Source: Neofusicoccum parvum (Eukaryota > Ascomycota > Dothideomycetes > Botryosphaeriales > Botryosphaeriaceae). Taken from it: DNA of 64,000 nt. The position numbers were made by a program, and so were the translations under genes. Shown here piece after piece: positions 56,619 to 64,000 of the stretch; the first letter of the stretch is position 1, and the number at the start of each line of letters is the position of its first letter. The DNA lies in the NCBI GenBank assembly GCA_020912385.1, contig CP087208.1, forward strand, positions 2,666,001 to 2,730,000. The letters are read 5' to 3'. The notes beneath the pieces were generated by a model. It searched no databases and was not told the origin of the DNA. It worked only from the letters and a program-made list of their open reading frames with translations.

Positions 56619-57859
56619 CACTACCACCATGGCAACCGCTCGCGGTAGAAAGAATTCAACTAGAGCCTCCCCATGTGAACGACACAGCAGTCCTCAATCA
56701 AGAGCTACAGGAGGACCCTACTATAAAAGTATTCACGGACGCATCAAAAGTAAAGGGTCAACTAGGAGCAGCAGCAGTAATCCTCAATCAGGTCCAGAGA
56801 GTCCATATGAAGACCCAGAAAGGAATAGGCTCCAGCAGATTTTACAGTGTCACAGCTGCAGAACTCATTGCTATCAATATCGGTATGAAACTGGCAGCCT
56901 AGTAACAGCTTGAGGAGAACAGCCAAGGACCCAGCATCTACACAATCTACAGTGACTCTAGAGCAGCGCTCCAAGCGTTGGCTAGCCCTTATAAGCGAAA
57001 GACAGGACAAAGCCTGGTTAGATCTATCCTGACAACAGCCCAGTCTCTAAAAGAAAGCCTTCAGATCACCTTCTCCCTCCAATGGATACCAAGCCACACC
57101 GGAATTCGAGGAAACGAAGAAGCAGACAAGCTAGCTAAGGCTGCAACTACACGCCTCAGGGAACACGACCACCAACCGCTAGCACATCTCCAGGTCCAGG
57201 CGGCCAAGGAAGAGGCACATAGACAATGGATATCACAGTGGGAGAACTTAGAGAAAGGCCAGCACCTCCGCAACATCGACACAGCACCCCCAGGGCCCCA
57301 CGTCCGTCACCTGTATGACAAACTCCCACGGAACCAAGCCGGCCTTCTTGCCCAACTACGCACCGGCCACTGCTGGCTCAATCAACACCGTAGGCGGATG
57401 GGCCGGATAGACAACGATAAGTGCGAATGTGGAGAAGCCGAATCAGTCTCTCATGTCCTACCTCGAATGCCCGTTGCTACAACAAGGCCGACAAAAGATG
57501 TACGAAGATAGTAGACTTGAGAAGAACAGCTTGTCAGCCTTACTGGGCGGGAAGCCTCCAAGAAAGCCAGATCTAATACAAGGAAAAGAGAAGAAATGGA
57601 AGATATCTGGTAAACAGCTACAGGCCGTGCTAAGCTTTGCAAAAGAAACAAACCGGTTTATAAACAGAGATGAAGCCACGGAGTAGAGAACTCCCTACAA
57701 ACAACCCTTTCTACCTACTATCCGCCCTCCCTATTCATCCTTCTATCCTCCCAATTTGTCACACACCAATGTACCACTAGAGAAACACTTTGAATAGTCT
57801 GTAGCCTGCATATCGCTTAGGGCGACGGGTCAGGGTAAATGAATTCAACTCAACTCAAC
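56619..57859 (+). mobile_element. 5'-truncated LINE (Tad1-like) retrotransposon
   Basis: A 1.24-kb element bounded by a 13-bp target-site duplication. It keeps only the end of ORF2: an RNase H domain with its acidic positions (VFTDASK, TAAELIAI, IYSDSRAAL, GNEEADKLA) and a C-terminal Cys/His motif (CECGEAESVSH ... LECP). Two adjacent stops (TAG TAA, near 56900) and a one-base insertion near 57456 break the frame. The 3' end is a short CTCAA tandem tail (57842-57859) rather than poly-A. The missing 5' end, tail and duplication are the signature of target-primed reverse transcription. The clade call rests on the domain order and is an inference. Confidence 0.88.
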
Positions 57860-57872
57860 TCATAGTAGTAGC
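57860..57872 (+). repeat. Target-site duplication, right
   Basis: TCATAGTAGTAGC directly follows the CTCAA-repeat tail of the LINE and is identical to 56606-56618. Confidence 0.8.
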
Positions 57873-59342
57873 ATAATATGTGTATCACGATGCCCCGCAA
57901 GCTGTTGCTGACCTAGTCATAGTTTTCTGCCATACATCGTGACGTGTCGCGCTCAAGTCGCGTGTTGTCGCCCTCAGCGTCCCAATGCGCTCGCCCTGGA
58001 ACAGCAGCCGACGCGCGCGCATCGACCTGCTCGTCGGTTGCACATGCAGACCACTGCACATCGCGATCTTCGCCCGTGATACCCAAAAGACTGCGCCTTT
58101 GTTCGCGGGGCCTGACAGCCCGCGATAGCGGTTGTGGTGTTGTACACAACCAACAGCGACCGGCGAGCAGGACCCTCGCCATCGCAGTGGCACATAAAGT
58201 CCCAAAGCGCGCACCGTCGCACTAGCAAATGGTGAGCAAACGTGTCCCCATCAGCCATTTTCATGGGTCTCCGCCGTCCCTTACCTACGACTGAACCGCA
58301 GGGCGAGTGTCTTCGCCCGCTGCCTCCCGCACGAAAGTATCGCGCGCGGCGGGGCCGTGGCAAGATAGATGCAAGCCCAGCAACGCGCAATTCTGCCTCG
58401 GGAGATGGTCCTCTGCATCTCACAATACATCCGCTGCACTCTGTGTAGGCGGAAGTCTGCGCCATCTCCATTTCTCCCGCTTCACTGTCCTCCGGACGGG
58501 TGCGACCCAAAAGCTCTGCGCTGCCCAGCCAGCCCCCTCGACACTCACCAGTCACGCCGAAGGTGCGTGAACTGTCTCAGCGGTGAGGAAGCGCCATTTC
58601 GTGAGCTGCGGAGTCCGCAACACTGAGCCGCGCTCCACGAGGGCCGCTCCTGCGTCTCTCACATGGATTACGCACCAGCGGAAAGGTCTCAGGAGTACAG
58701 CAGAAAGCGTTGACGGAGGGACAGCGGATGAAGTCCATCTTACCTGCTGTCAGGCTATAAACTCCCCGGGGAAGGTCAGGAGCAGTGAGCACCAGGCGCC
58801 GTCGCGCAACTCCAGAATGGCCCACTGGCTGTGCCATCGGTACGAAGTCAGCACTGTGGGTGATCCAGACTCTCTGCAGTAAATATTTGAATCACGAAGA
58901 ATAGAGATCAGAGGGTGAGATATAATACACAGCTCAGGCTCCCAAGATGTCGTAGAATATGGCAGTGAGGAATCACAAGTGGATCCCAGATTTCATGATG
59001 GACGAGAATACTATGGAGAACGGAGCATATTTCACAGGGTGAGAGACTGAGGGGCCAATCGGCTTCTCAAACTTGCAACACAGAAGTACTGAAGTCCCCC
59101 ATCATGCTTCTATTTTTCGTATATATACTTGATCGTTGCCATGCTGCTATCACTTGCCAAATTGCCCTCCAAAGGCTGTGCCTCAAGCCCATAATTTCTG
59201 CCGTGCCGTTGAACCCGATGTTTGATTTCGTATAGCAGTGGAAATCCCCAAAAGACTATGAAAAACGCCGTTCGCTGCGGAAGCAGCTTTCCGCCATCCC
59301 ACCCAGCCCAAAACCAACGAAGCTCTATAAGTCAACCAATCG
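57873..59342. other. Intergenic region, no convincing gene
   Basis: The longest frame (minus 57974-58555) is Arg/Cys/Gly-rich, overlaps plus-strand frames and has no motif. Confidence 0.4.
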
Positions 59343-60536
59343 TTACCCTGTATGCCACCCTTGGTACATTCGAAGCACTTCCAGGACTCGCCCATCCATC
59401 GTCTCGATCTTGTAATGGCAGCCCCGCATCGGCTTGCTGGAGTAGAGCCGGCGCCGGCAGGTGGGGCATCTACTATGGTCTTGCAGCCATCTCATGGAGC
59501 AGTCCCTGCAAAACAGGTGGCCGCAAAGCAACTTCACACCTTGCTGAAGCGTGATCGTGTCTGTGCAGATCGGGCATTCTGGTGTTGTCTGATGCGAGGA
59601 ATTGTGAGGGGCAGACGGCTGGCTGGTGAAGGGTGAGTGATTGCCTTCTTTGCAGCCGTCGCTTGGTTCGCTGGAGTCGCTGCTGCAAAGATTGCTAGGT
59701 GCCTGGGCGTCATCCGGTACGAAGATTTTGACACATTCTTCCGAGTTCTCGAGTAGATAGGTCTCAATTTGTGCAGTGGTCTGCATGTCTGCGACGTCAA
59801 CCATTTTGAAGCCTTCCTCGACCTCGATGTTCGTCTCATCTAGTAGAGGCAGGTTGATTTTGCTCCACGGGATGTCGCCGAAGCGAGGAACTGCGACGAC
59901 GGCCTTCTTAATTTGCTCCTGAAACGGAAGCTCGTCCAAATCCGCAACGCTGTCCTCCGGATAGTGCAAGTGGGCACAGAATGGCAGCTCCGCAAGGTGC
60001 GCAGTGGTGATTGCCGAATCCTCCAAGTCAACCTGACGACAGGGAACCCAAAGCTGAGAAACAAGGCGCGGTTCCGAAATGGGGTAGTATACCACATTGG
60101 TAAGCACCCTTGCTTCAATGGGAAACCTGGCGATGCTAGTGATAAGGTATGCTTCGAAGGCTTCCCTTGCAAATAGATCAACGTCAGATAGGGTGTTGGA
60201 GAACTCATAGGCATCCTTTCGGAGATGCTTCAAGTTGAGTGGCGGGTGCAGGAAAAGAGGGAGCTGGTTTCTCCAGTGCGCTTCGATTCCGAGGAGCCCC
60301 AGGCAGTGCCTAGTATACCAGCGCGGCTTATAGGAAGGAAGACGGCCCAGTATGCGGTCATATAAGTTCATGGCCCGGTCATACTGGTCGTAGGCATCTT
60401 TCATGTGGCTGACCTCGGCGATGCGGTCGATCTCGAGGACTGGGACGCTAGAAAGGGAGATGTACTCAAAAGTGCGGGATGGTAAGGTAGATATTGCCGA
60501 GATCGATATTCCGCGGCGAAGTGCAATTGCTGACAT
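59343..60536 (-). CDS. RING-finger protein, putative E3 ubiquitin ligase
   Basis: A single exon of 397 aa from the ATG at 60536 (AACAAGATGTC); the frame extends further upstream but without an ATG. The first 270 residues are helical with no known domain (AYDQYDRAMNLYDRILGRL, YTRHCLGLLGIEAHWRNQLP). A Ser/Pro-rich linker leads to a C-terminal C3HC4 RING: Cys321, Cys324, Cys338, His340, Cys343, Cys346, Cys357, Cys360 (CPICTDTITLQQ, LLCGHLFCRDC, CPTCRRR). RING domains of this spacing bind two zinc ions and recruit E2 enzymes, so ubiquitin ligase activity is likely; the substrate is unknown. It shares an upstream region with the divergent gene at 61151. Confidence 0.88.
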   Translation of the reverse strand: MSAIALRRGISISAISTLPSRTFEYISLSSVPVLEIDRIAEVSHMKDAYDQYDRAMNLYDRILGRLPSYKPRWYTRHCLGLLGIEAHWRNQLPLFLHPPLNLKHLRKDAYEFSNTLSDVDLFAREAFEAYLITSIARFPIEARVLTNVVYYPISEPRLVSQLWVPCRQVDLEDSAITTAHLAELPFCAHLHYPEDSVADLDELPFQEQIKKAVVAVPRFGDIPWSKINLPLLDETNIEVEEGFKMVDVADMQTTAQIETYLLENSEECVKIFVPDDAQAPSNLCSSDSSEPSDGCKEGNHSPFTSQPSAPHNSSHQTTPECPICTDTITLQQGVKLLCGHLFCRDCSMRWLQDHSRCPTCRRRLYSSKPMRGCHYKIETMDGRVLEVLRMYQGWHTG

Positions 60537-61150
60537 CTTGTTCTGCGGTGGAGCTGAAGTTGGAAGCGGAGGGAGATGCAGTGACTGGCTGGAGCAGAGC
60601 GTACAGCCATTTGTCAATAGTACAAAGTGGACGATGTGGAGTACAGCAGGTGGAATTGTTTAAAAAAATGCGTTGTGGTAAAGGCTGAGGGATGTGTGAA
60701 GGGACCGCCGTGTTCTCCGGTAGCGAAGACCCTGGACAAAAATTTCACCACTGGGAGGGTCGAGCGAGGCGGAGTGTGGATTTTGCCTGAGAGAATGACA
60801 GTATGCTCCAACAGTGCAATGGTATCGGGCCGAGCTGCGGGTTGGTGCGATAGAACGCGGCCTTTTGGCAGGCGCGAGCCCGCGGTGACTTTGTGTTACG
60901 GCGTTGGGGCCAGGCGAGAAGACATACTGCCCCAGGCCTCCACTCTCAGTCCCTTCCTCCATACCAAGCTCTCCCTATTGTTCTTCCCCGTTCTCTTCAT
61001 CGACTACACCACCTACTGCGATCCTCGCTGCTTGTTTCCCTCATACTCTGCGCAACACGAATGCCAAGTGGCTCTACCCAACTTCAGACAGATCAGTATG
61101 GTCGCCGCTGGGAACATCAATGGAACTTGCGCTGACGCGAATAGTAGACA
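60537..61150. promoter_or_regulatory. Bidirectional promoter region
   Basis: 614 bp separate two divergent starts (RING gene minus, 61151 gene plus). The right part is CT-rich, as in fungal 5' leaders. No specific operator was identified. Confidence 0.5.
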
Positions 61151-62227
61151 ATGGACTCCCACGACAACGACATTGTCATGTCCGATTCTCCCAACAATGG
61201 CACTGCCAACCATAGCTTGGCAGACTTCTATCGCGCGCGTTTGGACTTGTGCCCTGTTCCGCGCATAGACAGCATGGAAAACAACGATCAGAATTCCATC
61301 ACGAGCATGATCACCGATGAAGCCACTCTGCCAATCACTGGTGACGCTGCACTGTCCGTTGCCGCCAAGGCTAGCGACAACGCCATGCACGACCTGCACC
61401 AACACCGCACGGCTGCCTTCATCGCCACCTCGACACTGGAAGGGCACACGGGAGAGACCGGCAGCATCAGCTCTGGCATGCGCCCGGATTACGCGGACCA
61501 TGTCATCAGCGATCTGACTGCAAGTATGAGTCTTCCGTCAAGTGCCCAACATCAGCCGGCGAACACAGCGACGGCTGGCAGCAGCAAAGACTTCCCCAGC
61601 AAATTCCAAACGGTTTCAAGCTCTCACAACAGTCCTGAACCAGCAATCGGTGTGAACAGTACCACGGATGACTGGGAGGTAAACAGCACATCCTCCTCTT
61701 TGGTATCTATGCACTCTGCCAAGGCGTCCGTTTCGCAAGCGGTCAACTCTGTGTCGCGACCAACTGCTACAAATAGCTCTGGCTTGACAGGCAAGCATCT
61801 GCAAGCTGAAAGGGCGAAGAAGGCCAAGAGCCACCTTGACGAGGCTCGCGACATGCTCAACGAGACTCTGATCAGCCGCAACACAGCGCCAATCTTGCCG
61901 CCCTCGCTCACTTCCTCCGCACAGCAATTCAGATACCTGGAGGGCATCAAGGTATCGATCGTAAGGAACAAGGCCGCAAGGCAGAGGGAGGAGGAGACGT
62001 TGTTCAACGAGATGCAGGAGATGGTTAAAGAGGAGGTGCGAGACCTGGAGGTTGTCCGCGTACAGAGCAGCAGCCTGGGCTGTTCAGTTAGCAAGGGTTA
62101 TCTTCTGGGGCAATGGCAGGCCTACGAAGAGATCAAGGACCAATTGGACTGCCCTAGCGCTAATGGCTTGCTGGAGCCGATATTCAGCAAGCTCAGGATA
62201 ATGCTCAAGGAGTGTTCGGAGGTTTGA
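61151..62227 (+). CDS. Hypothetical Ser/Thr-rich protein with helical C-terminus
   Basis: A single exon of 358 aa from an ATG at 61151 (GACAATGGA). Residues 1-200 are disordered, rich in Ser, Thr and Asn (MDSHDNDIVMSDSPNNGTAN, SSSLVSMHSAKASVS). Residues about 215-358 are predicted helical (KHLQAERAKKAKSHLDEARD, RNKAARQREEETLFNEMQEM, VKEEVRDLEVVRVQ). A KHLQAERAKKAK basic patch could be a nuclear signal. No catalytic motif. Divergent from the RING gene. Confidence 0.75.
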   Translation: MDSHDNDIVMSDSPNNGTANHSLADFYRARLDLCPVPRIDSMENNDQNSITSMITDEATLPITGDAALSVAAKASDNAMHDLHQHRTAAFIATSTLEGHTGETGSISSGMRPDYADHVISDLTASMSLPSSAQHQPANTATAGSSKDFPSKFQTVSSSHNSPEPAIGVNSTTDDWEVNSTSSSLVSMHSAKASVSQAVNSVSRPTATNSSGLTGKHLQAERAKKAKSHLDEARDMLNETLISRNTAPILPPSLTSSAQQFRYLEGIKVSIVRNKAARQREEETLFNEMQEMVKEEVRDLEVVRVQSSSLGCSVSKGYLLGQWQAYEEIKDQLDCPSANGLLEPIFSKLRIMLKECSEV

Positions 62228-62971
62228 GTACTAGCAGTATTGTGGAAGGAGCAGAAGACGGGGGAAATCATGGAGATTGTGCGGCAGGAAGTTTATCATG
62301 GTCGGAAGTGGAGGACAGTCGCTGAGGCCAGACAGTAAAAAGGGGCACTACACCAAACTCACGCGGCGAGCTGGGAAAACTGTATTGTCATTGGAGTGAT
62401 ATATAATGCCATTGCGAAAAATATCTAGAAAGGATTGATAGTCGTAGCTCCAAGTATTGAACCTGCTGCTTGACCATGAGGCAACGCCACGGAAATTTCC
62501 AATCAAGCGCCTGGTCAGGTGCTCGCAGTACTTGAGTTTGTGTGCTGTTACTAACTGTTGGAACGGAGCAAAAGGACGGATCTCGTCCAATTGCTCCTGG
62601 AGGCTTGACAGCCCCTTATACCCCCCTCCCTGGACCACGGGAGAGAGGACACGGCGTGTAAAATCCAACACTAACTACCAGGGAGTGACCAAGGAAGCAA
62701 TCACTGGAGACGCTTAAGTAGTCTGGCGTCGCCAAACTGCGACCTCGAGGCTTTGCGCGGCCTCAGCAGCCTCAAACCTTTGATAGTCTGACTCCTGAGT
62801 TGCTAGGTATGGTTTCTGGCGACGTCGATGGTGGCCAGCACACACAGTGATTGGCAAGACATAGCGCGTTTGAGCCTTCCCCGTCTGCCTTACCAACACA
62901 CCCTGCACATGTTTTACTGTAATATTCCTTTCGATCAGCATCCAAAAAGCTTCTCGATTGTTCCTGCGGCA
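62228..62971. other. Intergenic region with weak coding traces
   Basis: The minus strand near 62350-62560 reads protein-like (HLTRRLIGNFRGVASWSSSR, WSYDYQSFLDIFRNG), but no start, stop and splice set could be built. Confidence 0.3.
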
Positions 62972-63280
62972 CTAGAGAACTATGCAAATCAAAGCGAAAA
63001 TGCGCAGGATGCTCTCGACCGTCTCCAACGTCTTTGCGCCTCGCCAAATATTCGATCCCAGGATCAGGACTGGCCCTGTGGGCCGAAACGCTATCCAAAT
63101 CAGCAGCATTGCCGTACTCCTCTTGTGTGCCCTTTCAGGTCTCTGCTGCATGCGGCGCAGGGTCGGCTCCGTGGACTCTACAGTAGGCGAAGACTGCGGA
63201 GTCTCGCTTGACCACCGAGCACGATCCTCGTCGAGGTCCACTCCATGCGCGAGAACGTTGCGTCCGCCAGATGTAGCCAT
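62972..63280 (-). CDS. Possible small protein with C-terminal hydrophobic segment
   Basis: A 102-aa frame from an ATG at 63280 (AAGATGGC): a polar N-terminus (MATSGGRNVLAHGVDLDEDR) and a hydrophobic stretch (STAMLLIWIAFRPTGPVLIL) in the second half. The opposite strand is open too, and a downstream exon is possible. Family unknown. Confidence 0.3.
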   Translation of the reverse strand: MATSGGRNVLAHGVDLDEDRARWSSETPQSSPTVESTEPTLRRMQQRPERAHKRSTAMLLIWIAFRPTGPVLILGSNIWRGAKTLETVESILRIFALICIVL

Positions 63281-63804
63281 CTTTGAAGAACTCTAAGGGC
63301 GTAAATCATCGCCGGAAGGCCCTCGCCGTCTTGTGGGGTCCTGCGAAGCCCTTCGCCATCGCGTGCTGCTGCGACTTCCGCCGCGAACGTCGAGCCCCAC
63401 CTTAGCGAGTAAGTGGCAACCGCGCCCCCTACCTTCCCTTGCGCTACTCACGCTCACCTGCCCAGATCTTCCGCCTGCCTGCCAGTGCATGTTGCCGAAG
63501 ACCTGCACCTCTTTCCACCGAGCCCCGCCTCTGTGCAGACAGCCCCGTCCACCACGCCACAGGTCTCTTGCTACCTCGACGAGCTCGCCGCTCTGAGCTT
63601 ACCATGCTGCTCCAGCGTGGCCATCAGAACAATTCTTCCTTGGATCGATGGCGGCCTTTGCGCCTGCCCGCACAACTCTCTCCCGCATCCGGGCATTGCA
63701 CCTGAGGCGCACCGCTCGGTCTGCCGTCTGTCCGCCACCTCGATCCCGTCTACAATATGGCCACAGCGAAGGTTCTCGAGCAACGTGCGGAGGCCAGCTT
63801 CTGA

Positions 63805-64000
63805 CTGGAAGACGACGGATTCAGGATATGCGCACTGTGTTTCCCTGCGTTTACGGAGGAGAGGGAGATCCAGCCGCCGCTGGTTGATCGTGAGGAGCCC
63901 TACCCACTCAGCTGGACTCGCATCCTCTGCTCCCGCACCATCGCCAGCTTGACCGCCAATCCCGTACTCATCAAACCCTGGAAACACCAGATGTCATCCG
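63805..64000 (+). CDS. Possible partial gene at right edge
   Basis: An open frame without stop to the end of the window, starting after a TGA at 63802. It reads LEDDGFRICALCFPAFTEER, EIQPPLVDREEPYPLSWTRI and TIASLTANPVLIKPWKHQM with good codon bias. The start exon cannot be identified; an upstream ATG at 63648 gives an Arg-rich, mitochondrial-presequence-like peptide in another frame. Frames on the minus strand compete. Confidence 0.3.
   Translation, partial: MEDDGFRICALCFPAFTEEREIQPPLVDREEPYPLSWTRILCSRTIASLTANPVLIKPWKHQMSS

Overview
This is a eukaryotic nuclear window from a filamentous ascomycete (Pezizomycotina, most likely Dothideomycetes; class is an inference). The reasons are GT-AG introns of about 45-120 bp (one of 231 bp) with CTAAC or CTGAC branch sites, strong C/G third-position bias, and fungus-specific families: SAT4-type membrane protein, fungal transcription-factor middle domain, GH43_24 exo-galactanase and NmrA-like reductase. 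No operons, tRNA genes or rRNA genes were recognised.

Layout. 1-16.2 kb holds a coiled-coil protein running off the left edge, a Cys-rich single-pass membrane protein, a SAT4 7-TM protein, a secreted GH5 hydrolase, a protein of unknown function and a GNAT acetyltransferase. 16.2-36.7 kb is gene-poor: mostly decayed coding sequence with frameshifts and stops, diverged direct and inverted repeats, the first U2-like snRNA gene and a few small candidate genes, including a three-exon secreted protein. 36.7-46 kb returns to dense genes: a stand-alone RNase H, a secreted GH43/CBM35 exo-beta-1,3-galactanase, a five-exon P450 and a fungal transcription factor with no recognisable zinc cluster. 46-64 kb has the second and third U2-like genes, a Cys-rich putative zinc-binding protein, small coiled-coil proteins, a four-exon NmrA-like reductase, a 5'-truncated LINE with target-site duplication, a RING protein and several lineage-type unknowns.

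Most striking is the set of three unlinked U2 snRNA-like genes (24.3, 47.3 and 56.3 kb). Each keeps a TATA box, the 5' stem-loop, GAUCAAG, stem IIb (with covariation), an Sm site and the U2A'/U2B'' loop. Yet all three differ from the universal GUAGUA at the branch-point recognition sequence and carry one extra base before it. They are either a family of variant U2 snRNAs with altered branch-site preference or parallel decaying copies; the preserved structure favours the first.

Several genes had to be assembled across introns. Exon coordinates are given in each entry; 'start' and 'end' are the outer limits.
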